Shown here piece after piece: positions 26,656 through 35,938 of a DNA stretch of 64,000 nucleotides (within the stretch, counting starts at the first letter, position 1; every line of letters begins with the position of its first letter). The DNA comes from Mycetocola tolaasinivorans (GTDB lineage: Bacteria > Actinomycetota > Actinomycetes > Actinomycetales > Microbacteriaceae), in the NCBI RefSeq assembly GCF_003667565.1, contig NZ_RCUX01000004.1, positions 248,001-312,000 on the forward strand, given 5' to 3'. Position numbers and translations under genes: made by a program. The notes below the pieces were generated by a model. The model worked only from the letters and a program-made list of their open reading frames with translations, did not search any database and was not told the DNA's origin.

Positions 26656-28245
26656 GTGTCGAAACCCGTCGTCCTGATTGCTGAAGAACTCTCGCCCGCC
26701 ACTGTCGATGCCCTCGGGCCCGACTTCGAAATCCGTAACGTAGACGGCACCGACCGTCCGGCCCTGCTCTCGGCCCTGGCAGACGCCAACGCCATCCTGG
26801 TGCGCTCGGCCACCCAGGTTGACGCCGAGGCCATCGCCGCGGCCCCGCACCTGCAGGTCATCGCCCGCGCCGGCGTGGGCCTCGACAACGTCGACATCAA
26901 GGCCGCCACCTCGGCCGGCGTGATGGTTGTCAACGCCCCCACCTCCAACATCATCTCGGCCGCCGAGCTGACCGTCGGTCACATCCTCTCGCTTGCCCGC
27001 CACATCCCCGCCGCGCACAACGCGCTGGCTCAGGGCCAGTGGAAGCGTTCGAAGTACACCGGTACCGAGCTGTTCGAGAAGACCGTGGGTATCATCGGTC
27101 TCGGCCGCATCGGCGCGCTCATCACCGAGCGCCTGAAGGCCTTCGGCGTCAAGGTTGTGGCCTATGACCCCTACGTCACCTCGGCCCGCGCCCAGCAGCT
27201 CGGCGTGACCCTGCTGAGCCTGGACGAACTCCTCGCCACCTCTGACTTCATCACCATCCACATGCCCCGCACCCCCGAGACCATCGGCATGATCGGTGCC
27301 GAGCAGCTCAGGGCCATGAAGAAGACCGCCTACGTGGTCAACGTGGCCCGCGGTGGCCTGATCGATGAGGACGCCCTGCACGACGCCCTCGTCGCCGGTG
27401 AGATCGCCGGTGCCGGACTCGACGTCTTCGTGAGCGAGCCCCCCACCGACCAGAAGCTCCTGGGCCTGGAAAACATCATCGTGACCCCGCACCTCGGTGC
27501 CTCCACCGAGGAGGCTCAGGAGAAGGCCGGAGTTTCGGTGGCAAAGTCCGTGCGTCTCGCTCTCGGCGGCGACCTCGTGCCGGATGCCGTGAACGTTGCC
27601 GGTGGCGTCATCGACCCCTACGTTCGTCCGGGCATCTCGCTGGTCGAGAAGCTGGGCCAGATCTTCTCCGCTCTGACCGTCTCGCCGCTGTCCAGCGTTG
27701 AGGTCGACATTCGCGGTGAGATCACCAACTTCGACGTTTCCGTCCTCAAGCTGGCCGCGCTGAAGGGTATCTTCAGCCAGGTCGTGAGCGAGTCGGTGTC
27801 CTACGTCAACGCCCCGCTGCTGGCCGAGGCCCGCGGTGTTGAGGTGCGCCTGGTCACCGACCCGGTGAGCGAGGACTTCCGCGACGTCATCACCCTGCGC
27901 GGCGCGCTGGCCGATGGTTCGCAGATCTCGGTGTCCGGTACCCTCACCGGCCCGAAGCAGATCGAGAAGCTCGTGGCCATCAACGGCTACGACATCGAGG
28001 TCCCGATCGCCGAGCACCACGTCGTGATGCTCTACACCGACCGTCCCGGAATCGTCGCCCAGTACGGTGCGCGCTTCGGCGAGGCCAACATCAACATCGC
28101 CGGTATGCAGATTGCCCGCACCGAGGCCGGCGGCCAGGCGCTCACCGTGCTGACCGTTGACTCCCCGGTGTCGGAGGAGCTGCTGGAGCAGGTCCGCACC
28201 GACATCGACGCCGCGATCGTGCGCGCCGTGGGTATCACCGCGTAA
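26656..28245 (+). CDS. serA: D-3-phosphoglycerate dehydrogenase
   Basis: 529 residues, the long three-domain form with an intervening domain and C-terminal ACT domain, as in mycobacteria. NAD motif GIIGLGRIGALITERLKAFG lies near 147-166; catalytic Arg lies in NVARGGLIDEDAL, Glu in DVFVSEPP and His in TPHLGAST. The ACT region (VMLYTDRPGIVAQYGARFGEANINIAGMQ) starts near 457 and gives serine feedback. GTG start at 26656. It begins serine synthesis from 3-phosphoglycerate. Confidence 0.95.
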   Translation: MSKPVVLIAEELSPATVDALGPDFEIRNVDGTDRPALLSALADANAILVRSATQVDAEAIAAAPHLQVIARAGVGLDNVDIKAATSAGVMVVNAPTSNIISAAELTVGHILSLARHIPAAHNALAQGQWKRSKYTGTELFEKTVGIIGLGRIGALITERLKAFGVKVVAYDPYVTSARAQQLGVTLLSLDELLATSDFITIHMPRTPETIGMIGAEQLRAMKKTAYVVNVARGGLIDEDALHDALVAGEIAGAGLDVFVSEPPTDQKLLGLENIIVTPHLGASTEEAQEKAGVSVAKSVRLALGGDLVPDAVNVAGGVIDPYVRPGISLVEKLGQIFSALTVSPLSSVEVDIRGEITNFDVSVLKLAALKGIFSQVVSESVSYVNAPLLAEARGVEVRLVTDPVSEDFRDVITLRGALADGSQISVSGTLTGPKQIEKLVAINGYDIEVPIAEHHVVMLYTDRPGIVAQYGARFGEANINIAGMQIARTEAGGQALTVLTVDSPVSEELLEQVRTDIDAAIVRAVGITA

Positions 28246-28259
28246 CACACGCACAGAAA

Positions 28260-28297
28260 ACGGCGGGGCCGGAGGATTTTTCCTCCGGCCCCGCCGT
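28260..28297. terminator. Strong hairpin between converging serA and DUF1508 gene
   Basis: A 16-base-plus GC-rich stem (ACGGCGGGGCCGGAGGA / TCCTCCGGCCCCGCCGT) around a TTTT loop. Confidence 0.88.
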
Positions 28298-28314
28298 CGT
28301 TGTTCCGTGACGAA

Positions 28315-28497
28315 CTACTTTTCGATTTCCACGACGGGAGACTCCGGGGCGTTGCGGCGCACCGAGTCGATGCCGTTCAGCGCGCCAGACTTCGAGGAAT
28401 ACCCCTCGGACACCGCGATGATCTCGCCGTTACCGGCCTTCAGTCGGAAGCGGTACTGGCCCGCCTTGTCCGTGTAGAGCTCAAACTTTCCCGCCAT
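28315..28497 (-). CDS. YegP-like DUF1508 protein
   Basis: 60 residues matching DUF1508: KFELYTDKAGQYRFRLKAGNGEIIAVSEGYSSK..A.NGI.SVR.NAP. The fold is a small two-stranded dimeric domain; role unknown. An AAAGGGG ribosome site precedes the ATG at 28497. Confidence 0.88.
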   Translation of the reverse strand: MAGKFELYTDKAGQYRFRLKAGNGEIIAVSEGYSSKSGALNGIDSVRRNAPESPVVEIEK

Positions 28498-28631
28498 GAT
28501 GCCCCTTTCTCCGGTCCGGCGCGGCGCGCCCGAATCCTGATGTCAGAGTAGCGGCGCCTCGCCTGGAAAATTGGCCCCAGTGAGGGGGATGAGTGGGCGA
28601 AAGAACTCGGCTCGTTCCCCCACTTCCACGC

Positions 28632-28964
28632 TCACCGCCGTGTGTAGAGCCTCCCCGCGATTGATTTCCACCGTCCGTCTCGTGAATGGGTCGGGGGATT
28701 CCCGCGGCTCGGGATGCTCGAGGGGGGCGTGACCCGGGCGATGCAGAATTGCTCCTCGGCGGTCACGACTCGAAGGCGCAGCTTGGGATACTGAACCTCG
28801 CCGAGGCGGCGATGGGAGTCGGGGTCCGTGATCGCGATCTCGCGAAACAGCACAACCCGATCATCCACGGCCACCCCGGCGTCCGTGCCAACGTTGAGGG
28901 CGATCTCGTCGCCGCGCAGTATCTCGGCGACCCTCCCGATCGTGATCCGCTGGGCGTCGGGCAT
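28632..28964 (-). CDS. Hypothetical protein with an FlgT_C-like beta domain
   Basis: 110 residues. Residues about 4-75 (ITIGRVAEILRGDEIALNVGTDAGVAVDDRVVLFREI... then LGEVQYPKLRLRVVTAEEQFCIARV) follow the pattern of FlgT C-terminal domains, where a short beta barrel binds or shields something unknown. The tail (75-110) is basic and disordered. Start at 28964 follows AGGAGGA. Family assignment is tentative. Confidence 0.6.
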   Translation of the reverse strand: MPDAQRITIGRVAEILRGDEIALNVGTDAGVAVDDRVVLFREIAITDPDSHRRLGEVQYPKLRLRVVTAEEQFCIARVTPPSSIPSRGNPPTHSRDGRWKSIAGRLYTRR

Positions 28965-29116
28965 CGTGTCCTCCTCAGGCCGGGTTCGCGCGAAGTGCGG
29001 ATGTACTACTCCACGGGCTGGCTCCCATCTTGGCGTGAACACCGTTGCAATTGCGCACACCCGTGTGAAATCTGCCGCAAAAGTGACGCAGGTCTGACGT
29101 TTCTCGTCGCCGCCGC

Positions 29117-29764
29117 TCAGCGGCTCAGCGCGAGGGAGCGGCGAACCTCGGCCGCGAGATCATACGTGCCGTTACCGCTGAGATACGCCGGCAGCACGTC
29201 GTGAGCGCCCAGGAAGCCGAGCTCCTGGCGTTCGCCCGACGCATCGTGCACGGCGAGCACGATGCCGGCTCGCCGCACCATCCCCGCGGTCACCCGGACC
29301 GTGCGGATCTCCGCCACGGCGTCGCCCGGGAGTTCGAGAACGAGCCGGGTGTCGGCACGCTCGGTCTGAAAAAAGCGCAGTCGGTTGGGCTCGACCACCA
29401 GTGCGAGACCCTCGGCGAGCTCGCGTCGCTCACACTCCGGGCCGCCCAGGCGATGCAGTGCCGGGCCGAAGGAATCGGCCGGGGTGATCCACCACACCAG
29501 AGCGTCCGGATAGCGTGTGCGCAGGCCGCCGATCTTGCGTCGGGCGCGAATACTCAGCAGGGCGAGGACGCCGATGCCCGCGGCGAGAACCACGAGGATA
29601 CCGAGCGCGAGCACGAGGATGCGGGGGAGCGGAAGGACCTGATCGAGCACATCGAGCAGGATAAATACCACCACGATCGCGACCGCTACGGCGAGCACGA
29701 GATAGGCGGCAAATTCGATTTGGTTCGAGCGGCGTAGGCGCGCTCGCGGGTGCGGGCGGGTCAT
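29117..29764 (-). CDS. Membrane protein of unknown function
   Basis: 215 residues. Two membrane helices (about 18-40 and 47-70) end in a basic stop-transfer RARRK; the rest is a cytosolic, beta-rich domain (about 75-215) with ...NRLRFFQTERADTRLVLELPGDAV.EIRTVRV, suggestive of a PH-like fold. No family recognised. Confidence 0.65.
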   Translation of the reverse strand: MTRPHPRARLRRSNQIEFAAYLVLAVAVAIVVVFILLDVLDQVLPLPRILVLALGILVVLAAGIGVLALLSIRARRKIGGLRTRYPDALVWWITPADSFGPALHRLGGPECERRELAEGLALVVEPNRLRFFQTERADTRLVLELPGDAVAEIRTVRVTAGMVRRAGIVLAVHDASGERQELGFLGAHDVLPAYLSGNGTYDLAAEVRRSLALSR

Positions 29765-29794
29765 TGCTTTTCTCCTCTTCGAGATGGTTGCTGG

Positions 29795-30343
29795 TTAGTC
29801 GGACGGAATCAAACGGTGAACCACAGCCAGGATAGCCTCGGCCGGGACGGAATTGGGCGTGGGAGCGGCACTGTCTTCCGGGGTGCGCAGCACGGAGTCG
29901 TAGTACATGCCGTCGCTGATCAGCATGACAGTCTCGGCCAGGACGGGATCGCCGAGCTCGGCTTCGAGCAGCGCGATCGTGTCGTGACGGAATCTCAGGA
30001 GGCAGGCGATGGCCCGGTGATCCTCCTGAGCCAGCCGGTTCAGTGCGATGGTGGCGTGGTCAAACATGTCGTCGCTGAACAGCGAGGTGCGGATGAGGCT
30101 GTCCACCACGCCGCCCGGGGCCGCCTGCATCTCGGCGAGATAGGTGGCGGAGAGGGCGTCGGCGCGATCGATGAGCCCGAGAATCAGGGCGTCTCGTGAG
30201 CCGAAGTGATAGAGCAGACCGCCCTTGGAAACCCCCGCCTGCGCCGCGCAGGCCTCGAGGGTGGCGGCACGCTCGCCCTGGGTGATGAGTAGCTTTTGAA
30301 ACGCGTCGAGAATGCGGTCTCGGGTCGAGTTTTCGGCGGCCAT
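29795..30343 (-). CDS. TetR family repressor of the adjacent efflux pump
   Basis: 182 residues. HTH at about 8-50 (RDRILDAFQKLLITQGERAATLEACAAQAGVSKGGLLYHFGS), a TetR_N domain; ligand-binding helices follow. Divergent from a DHA2 pump with a perfect palindrome between them, the usual arrangement of drug-responsive repressors such as LfrR/LfrA. Confidence 0.9.
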   Translation of the reverse strand: MAAENSTRDRILDAFQKLLITQGERAATLEACAAQAGVSKGGLLYHFGSRDALILGLIDRADALSATYLAEMQAAPGGVVDSLIRTSLFSDDMFDHATIALNRLAQEDHRAIACLLRFRHDTIALLEAELGDPVLAETVMLISDGMYYDSVLRTPEDSAAPTPNSVPAEAILAVVHRLIPSD

Positions 30344-30384
30344 GCGTCTCCCTTCGGATTAACCAGTTCGTGTTATTGATTCTA

Positions 30385-30400
30385 TACCGTCCAGACGGTA
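30385..30400. promoter_or_regulatory. TetR operator palindrome
   Basis: TACCGTC-CA-GACGGTA is a perfect 7-base inverted repeat 33 bases before the pump start and 42 bases from the repressor start. Binding there would control both genes. Confidence 0.8.
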
Positions 30401-30432
30401 CAGTAAATGAGTTCGTAATTGAAGAGGTGAAC

Positions 30433-31950
30433 ATGCTTTCCGTAAACCGCACCGCCGCAGACTCTCTCAGCCGCACCCGCCGCTGGACCGCACTCGTTGT
30501 GCTGATGCTGCCGGTGCTGCTCGTCTCGGTGGATAACACCGTCCTAAACTTCGCCCTCCCGGCCATCTCGGAGGCGCTGACCCCGTCGGCCACCGAGCTG
30601 CTCTGGGTTGTCGACATCTATCCGCTGATCCTCGCGGGCCTCCTGGTCCCGATGGGCAGCCTCGGCGACCGTCTGGGCCGCCGAAAACTCCTGCTGATCG
30701 GTTCGATCGGCTTCGGTATCGTCTCGGTCTTTGCCGCGTTTGCCGGATCGGCCGGCCAGCTGATCCTCGCCCGCGCCCTGCTGGGCTTCTTCGGTGCGAT
30801 GCTGATGCCCTCGACCCTGTCGCTGCTGCGCAATATCTTCACCGACCGCAACGAGCGTCGCCTGGCGATCGCCGTGTGGGCGAGTGCCTTCTCCGCTGGG
30901 AGCGCCCTCGGGCCCATCGTTGGTGGCCTGCTGCTCGGTAGCTTCCCGTGGGGCTCGGTCTTCCTGCTGGCCGTGCCGATGCTGCTGCCGCTGGTGATCC
31001 TGCTGCCGATCCTGATTCCCGAGTCGAAGGATCCCAACCCGGGCAAGATCGACTACCTGTCGATTCCGCTCGCGCTCGGCACCATGGCGCCGTTCGTGTT
31101 CTCGATCAAGACTTTCGCCGAGGGGGCCAACCTGCCCCTGGCGATCATCACCCTGCTGATCGGTATCGCCTGCGGTGTGACGTTCGTGCGTCGCCAGCTG
31201 CGCATCGAGAGCCCGATGCTCGACATGACCCTGTTCCGTCGCGGCCAGTTCTCCGGCGCGGTGCTGATCAACCTGCTCAGCGTCGTGGCGCTCGTGGGCG
31301 GTCTGTTCTTCGTCTCCCAGCACCTGCAGCTCGTGCTGGGCCTCAAGCCGTTTGACGCCGCTCTCGTGCTCGTCCCGGGTCTCGTGGTGATGATCATTGC
31401 GGGTCTCGGTGTTGTGCCGATCGCCAAGCGGATCCGCCCCTCGGTCGTGATCCCGGTCGCGCTGACCACCAGCATCGCCGGCTACATTCTGGTGGCACTC
31501 ACCGGTGGCGACATCGGTGCCACCGAGATGATGATCGCGTTCTCGCTGCTGGGGCTCGGAATCGGTGCCGCCGAAACCGTCTCGAACGAGCTGATCATCT
31601 CGGGTGCTCCGCCCGAGAAGGCCGGTGCGGCTTCCGCGGTGTCCGAAACCGCGTATGAGCTGGGTGCGGTGCTCGGTACCGCCACGCTCGGCACCGTGCT
31701 GTCGGCGTACTACCGTGCCGGGGTGGTGCTGCCCGAGGGCCTCACCCCCGAGCAGGTGCACGCCGCGGGGGAGACCCTGGGTGGCGCGGCCAACGTGGCC
31801 GAGAACCTTCCGGCGGAGATCGCCGAGGCCCTGCTGGAGTCGGCGCGTCACGCGTTCGACAGCGGTGCCGGTGTGGTGGCCTGGATCGGTGCCGGCCTCG
31901 TTGCCGTGGCCGCGATCGTCGGTATCTTCACGCTGAAAAACGCCCGCTAG
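30433..31950 (+). CDS. DHA2-family MFS multidrug efflux pump (LfrA/SmvA/QacA-like)
   Basis: 505 residues, 14 predicted membrane segments. Motif D1 with the membrane Asp (SVDNTVLNFALP, residues 32-43), loop motif A GSLGDRLGRRK (75-85) and the DHA2 motif C region GSALGPIVGG. The start at 30433 is chosen because GAAGAGG lies 6 bases upstream; an earlier frame start would include the operator. Proton-driven export of cationic dyes or quaternary ammonium drugs is typical. Controlled by the divergent TetR. Confidence 0.87.
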   Translation: MLSVNRTAADSLSRTRRWTALVVLMLPVLLVSVDNTVLNFALPAISEALTPSATELLWVVDIYPLILAGLLVPMGSLGDRLGRRKLLLIGSIGFGIVSVFAAFAGSAGQLILARALLGFFGAMLMPSTLSLLRNIFTDRNERRLAIAVWASAFSAGSALGPIVGGLLLGSFPWGSVFLLAVPMLLPLVILLPILIPESKDPNPGKIDYLSIPLALGTMAPFVFSIKTFAEGANLPLAIITLLIGIACGVTFVRRQLRIESPMLDMTLFRRGQFSGAVLINLLSVVALVGGLFFVSQHLQLVLGLKPFDAALVLVPGLVVMIIAGLGVVPIAKRIRPSVVIPVALTTSIAGYILVALTGGDIGATEMMIAFSLLGLGIGAAETVSNELIISGAPPEKAGAASAVSETAYELGAVLGTATLGTVLSAYYRAGVVLPEGLTPEQVHAAGETLGGAANVAENLPAEIAEALLESARHAFDSGAGVVAWIGAGLVAVAAIVGIFTLKNAR

Positions 31951-31971
31951 GCCCCTGCGGCTCGCGAGGAG

Positions 31972-32005
31972 AGCGCCCCCGGATGCACGCGCATCCGGGG
32001 GCGCT
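31972..32005 (+). terminator. Terminator of the DHA2 pump gene
   Basis: AGCGCCCCCGGATGC pairs with GCATCCGGGGGCGCT around ACGC, followed by TTTCC. Confidence 0.85.
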
Positions 32006-32173
32006 TTCCTGTGTGCCCGAACGTGAACACGCGGGGAGTGAGTCCGGGGTGTTTCGCGAGGCCGCGTGCTCGCCGTGAATCCTCACCCGTACGGGAAAAA
32101 CTCGGGAAACATGCAGGAATGTGGCGTTAGTGTGACATCCGTTCCACGCGTGATCGCGAGAGAGGTACCGCCC

Positions 32174-33796
32174 GTGTCCACCCCCATCACCACCCAAACC
32201 ACCGCGCAGCCCGCGGTGGTTTCGCCTCTGCCGATCGCACCCCCGGTGACCAGACGCAGCGTCAGCCTCGCCGTCCTGTTGGGCGCCGTGGGCGCGGGCA
32301 TCTCTTGGACGGCGAGTGCCATCCCCTCCTACTGGTTTGACGAGATTGCCACCGTGGAGGCCGCGCACCTGGCGCCGGCGCAGCTCTGGGAGCTCGTGCA
32401 GCACAAGGACATCGTGCACGGCATCTACTACCTGATCATCCACGGGTGGATCGCCCTGTTCGGCGACTCTCCGATGGCGGTGCGCGGGTTTTCGGCCCTC
32501 GCCGTCGGGGCGGGCGTCGCCGGTATGGTCGCCCTGGGGGCCCGGCTCGGGAACCTGCGACTCGGGGTGATCGCGGCGCTGATCTTTGCGATCATTCCGC
32601 GCACCACATTCATGGGGGTGGAAGCGCGTTCCTATGCGCTCACCACCGCTATCGCCGTGTGGGCGGTCGTGATGCTCGTGGTTGCCGCTCGGCGGAACCG
32701 CTGGTGGCTCTGGGGAATCTACGCGATCATCATGATCGTCTCGATCTACCTGTTTATGTACGGTGCCCTCGTTCTGGTTGCACACGCCGCCTACCTCCTG
32801 AGCCGGCATCGGGAGCGCCGTGTCCTGGTGCCCTGGGCACTCTCGACCCTGTTGATTCTGATCTCGGTCATCCCCCTCGTCGTGGCGGGGTATGGTCAAC
32901 GCGGCCAGATCGCCTGGATTCAGGGCCGCCCGAGCCTCACCTTCGAAACCATCGTGATGGAACCCTGGCTGGATAAGTCCTGGCTCCTTGGAATCTGTGC
33001 GGTGGTCGTTCTTGGGCTCGCCGCGATCCGAATCCGGTGGATCCTCACCGGTCAGGGTGCGCCCGTTGTTGTGCTTGCGGCGGTCTGGGCCTTCGGGCCC
33101 CTGCTGTTGATCGTGATCGCCAGCCTCGTGTTTGGCCCGCTCTTCACCCCGCGCTACGTGAGCTTCACCACCCCGGGTTTCGCGCTGCTTCTCGCGCTCG
33201 CGGTCACCGTGTACTCCCGGCGCTGGATCACCTGGATCCTGGTGGCCAGCCTCGCACTCGCTGCGCTACCCACCTTTGTGGCGCAGCGCGGACCGGAGGG
33301 GAAGGGCTATGGAACCGACTTTCAGAGGATCGCCGCGATCATGTCCCGTGATGCTCACCCGGGTGATGCGTTCTACCTGCAGCGCGGGGACGGCGGCTCG
33401 CTCTCCACGCGCCTCACCATTGGCGGCTACCCCGAAGCCTTCCAGGGGCTGCGCGACATCGCGTTTCTCCGCAGCGACCTCGTTGATGGATACTTCGACG
33501 ACCAGACGGTGCCGCCGCGGGATCTGGGGCACCGTCTGGACGGGGTAAATACCATCTGGGTGGCCGAGAAACGCACCCCGACCGCGGAGATCACGAGCCT
33601 TATTGGGATTCTCCACCAGCGTGGATTTGTGGCCCGCGAGCGATTCTGGCTCAGCGCTAACGTGGTGGTCGAGTATGTGCGGATGCCGCACCGGCACAGC
33701 TCCTCCGTGGCGCACGACCACGCCGCGCCACCGATACATCGCCACACCGCCGCGCTGAGCGAACACCCGGTGACGCACGGTATCCTTGGGCTCTGA
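32174..33796 (+). CDS. Membrane glycosyltransferase, GT39/ArnT-like (paralogue 1)
   Basis: 540 residues. After a Thr/Pro-rich start come about ten membrane helices and a C-terminal periplasmic domain. SYWFDEIATVEAA at about 56-68 carries the DE pair typical of catalytic loop 1 in GT-C mannosyl/arabinosyl transferases. Substrate is probably a polyprenyl-phosphate sugar. GTG at 32174 is chosen for its AGAGAGG site; ATG at 32111 is possible. The next gene is a close paralogue. Confidence 0.75.
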   Translation: MSTPITTQTTAQPAVVSPLPIAPPVTRRSVSLAVLLGAVGAGISWTASAIPSYWFDEIATVEAAHLAPAQLWELVQHKDIVHGIYYLIIHGWIALFGDSPMAVRGFSALAVGAGVAGMVALGARLGNLRLGVIAALIFAIIPRTTFMGVEARSYALTTAIAVWAVVMLVVAARRNRWWLWGIYAIIMIVSIYLFMYGALVLVAHAAYLLSRHRERRVLVPWALSTLLILISVIPLVVAGYGQRGQIAWIQGRPSLTFETIVMEPWLDKSWLLGICAVVVLGLAAIRIRWILTGQGAPVVVLAAVWAFGPLLLIVIASLVFGPLFTPRYVSFTTPGFALLLALAVTVYSRRWITWILVASLALAALPTFVAQRGPEGKGYGTDFQRIAAIMSRDAHPGDAFYLQRGDGGSLSTRLTIGGYPEAFQGLRDIAFLRSDLVDGYFDDQTVPPRDLGHRLDGVNTIWVAEKRTPTAEITSLIGILHQRGFVARERFWLSANVVVEYVRMPHRHSSSVAHDHAAPPIHRHTAALSEHPVTHGILGL

Positions 33797-33849
33797 TGTG
33801 CTCACCGAACCGGTGACGTAGCGTCGTGATTCCGGCAGAGAGGACCCGG

Positions 33850-35325
33850 TTGGCCTCGACCGTTCACACCCCGCTGTTCCGCCGGATTCCGGTCCTGGCT
33901 CTCGCACTGGGTCTCATCGCCACGGGCGTCTCCTGGATCGGCAGCGCGGCACCATCATTCTGGTTTGACGAGATCGCGACGCTCATGGCGGGTCGTCTGG
34001 ATGCGCCGGGGCTCTGGCAGTTCCTTCAGCACAAGGATGCCGTGCACGGGCTGTACTACGCGATCGTGCACTACTGGGTGGCGGCGTTTGGCGACGGTGC
34101 GATGGCCCTGCGCGGATTCTCGGCGCTCGCAGTGGGTCTCGGCACCGCCGGCATGGTTGTCCTCGGCGGAAAGCTCGCGTCCACCCGGTTCGGCGTGGTC
34201 GCCGGCATCATCTACCTGGTGCTTCCGCGCACCACCTTCATGGGAATCGAGGGGCGCTCCTACGCGCTCAGCGCGGCACTGGCCGTCTGGGGCGTGATCG
34301 CCCTGGTTGTGGCCGTGAAGCGCGGCACCTGGTGGGCGTGGACGCTGTATGCCGTGGTGAGCATTTTCACGATCTACCTGTTTATGTACGCGGCGCTGAT
34401 CCTCGCGGCGCACCTGACGTACCTGCTGTTGACACGGCGGGATCGGCCCACCCTGCTGAGATGGGGGATCTCGGTGCTGGTGATCCTGGCCGCGGTGATT
34501 CCGCTCATGCGTGCCGGTTATGGCCAACGCGGGCAGATTGCCTGGCTGGCCGGACAACCCATCGTGAACGCCTGGACCACGCTGGTGGAACCCTGGCTCG
34601 ACGGCTCCTGGCTGCTCGCCATCCTCGTGATCCTGCTGTTTGTGATCGCCGGGCGCCGCCTCCCCGAAATTCTCGCCCGGTATGGCGCACCCCTGGTGGC
34701 GCTCGCCGCGGCCTGGGCGTTTGCCCCGCTGATCCTGATGCTGATCGCGAACTCGCTGGTGGGGCCGCTCTATACCTCGCGCTACGTGTCATTCACGACC
34801 CCGGGATTCGCGCTGCTACTCGCGCTCGCCGTCTCGGTGTTCTCGCGGCGCTGGATCGCCGGGGTGCTCGTGGCCGTGCTCGCCCTGGCGAGCCTGCCCA
34901 CGTTTGTGGCGCAGCGCGCTCCCTATGCCAAGCAGAGCGGTGTCGACTTTCTGCAGACCGCCCAGACCATCGCCGAGCACGCCTCCCCGGGGGACGCCTT
35001 CTTCCTGCAGAACGACAAGACCAGAACCATCCGGCCGCGGCTTACGATCGCCGGATATCCCGCGGCCTTCGCCGGGCTCGACGACATCGCGTTCGTGCGG
35101 AGCGACCTGGAACGCGGCGAGTTCAACGACGTGACCCTGCCTCCGCGCCACCTGGGGGAGCGGCTGCGGGGTGTGGACACCGTCTGGGTAGCCGGCGCCA
35201 AGCGCACCACCCCGGAGATCCGGGACATGCGGCGGGTGCTGGCCGAGGGCGGGTTTATCGAGCGGGCAACGTACCCGCTGAACCGCACCGAGGTCACCGA
35301 GTATGTCCGGGAGGGCACCCGTTGA
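33850..35325 (+). CDS. Membrane glycosyltransferase, GT39/ArnT-like (paralogue 2)
   Basis: 491 residues and clearly the same family as the preceding gene: shared blocks include SFWFDEIATLMAG, QHKDAVHGLYY, PRTTFMG.E.RSYAL, MYGALVL/MYAALIL, AGYGQRGQIAWL and RYVSFTTPGFALLLALAV. Tandem duplication is the simplest origin. The TTG at 33850 has AGAGAGG 6 bases upstream, mirroring paralogue 1; GTG at 33826 is the longer alternative. It is coupled to the next gene through a TTGA overlap. Confidence 0.75.
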   Translation: MASTVHTPLFRRIPVLALALGLIATGVSWIGSAAPSFWFDEIATLMAGRLDAPGLWQFLQHKDAVHGLYYAIVHYWVAAFGDGAMALRGFSALAVGLGTAGMVVLGGKLASTRFGVVAGIIYLVLPRTTFMGIEGRSYALSAALAVWGVIALVVAVKRGTWWAWTLYAVVSIFTIYLFMYAALILAAHLTYLLLTRRDRPTLLRWGISVLVILAAVIPLMRAGYGQRGQIAWLAGQPIVNAWTTLVEPWLDGSWLLAILVILLFVIAGRRLPEILARYGAPLVALAAAWAFAPLILMLIANSLVGPLYTSRYVSFTTPGFALLLALAVSVFSRRWIAGVLVAVLALASLPTFVAQRAPYAKQSGVDFLQTAQTIAEHASPGDAFFLQNDKTRTIRPRLTIAGYPAAFAGLDDIAFVRSDLERGEFNDVTLPPRHLGERLRGVDTVWVAGAKRTTPEIRDMRRVLAEGGFIERATYPLNRTEVTEYVREGTR

Positions 35326-35864
35326 GCGCACAGCAGAAATTACAGCAGAAGGCTCAGCTGCCCGTGCCGGTGCCGCCCCGCACCACCTCGGTGTCCGTCT
35401 GGATCGCCTTCGTCTTTCTGAGCACCCTCGCCTCGATCCCGCGCTATCTGGTGCTGGTAGACCAGGTACGCGCGTCGACGCGTAAGGAACTGCTCGCGCT
35501 GCTGCGCGATGAGGCCCGGGCGGATCAGGTTGCGGTGCTCAGCGTCGTGGGTGTGGCGGTGTTCTTTGTGGTGGTGCTGATCGTGGTCGCGTGCACGGGC
35601 AACGCGCTCGAGCGCCGGTATGCCCGTCGTTCGTGGAGCCTCGGCCCAGTGGATTTTGGTACCGGTGTGGTGACGGCCGCGCTGATGACGCTGCCGGTGC
35701 AGCTGCTGTCCGGGTTCCTCGGTTTTGGCACCGTGCCGCCGCTGGCGATGGTCTACGTCCTGATCGTGGCGGCAATCCTGCCGCCCCTGTTGCTGCGCCC
35801 CGAACGCCTCGCGCAGGGGTATGCGGTCACGCTGCCGCTCGGCGTCCTCCTGCTCCTGCAGTAA
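35322..35864 (+). CDS. Small membrane protein coupled to the glycosyltransferases
   Basis: 180 residues with about four hydrophobic segments (28-50, 72-98, 115-140, 145-178). Start is TTG at 35322, overlapping the stop of the glycosyltransferase. No family recognised; position suggests a partner or flippase-like accessory for glycan export. Confidence 0.6.
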   Translation: MSAQQKLQQKAQLPVPVPPRTTSVSVWIAFVFLSTLASIPRYLVLVDQVRASTRKELLALLRDEARADQVAVLSVVGVAVFFVVVLIVVACTGNALERRYARRSWSLGPVDFGTGVVTAALMTLPVQLLSGFLGFGTVPPLAMVYVLIVAAILPPLLLRPERLAQGYAVTLPLGVLLLLQ

Positions 35865-35938
35865 CCGCGTACGCGCGGGCTGTTCGGCACGAGTAAGGTG
35901 GATTCAACAACACCCACCACAGGCTGAGCAGGAGCAAA

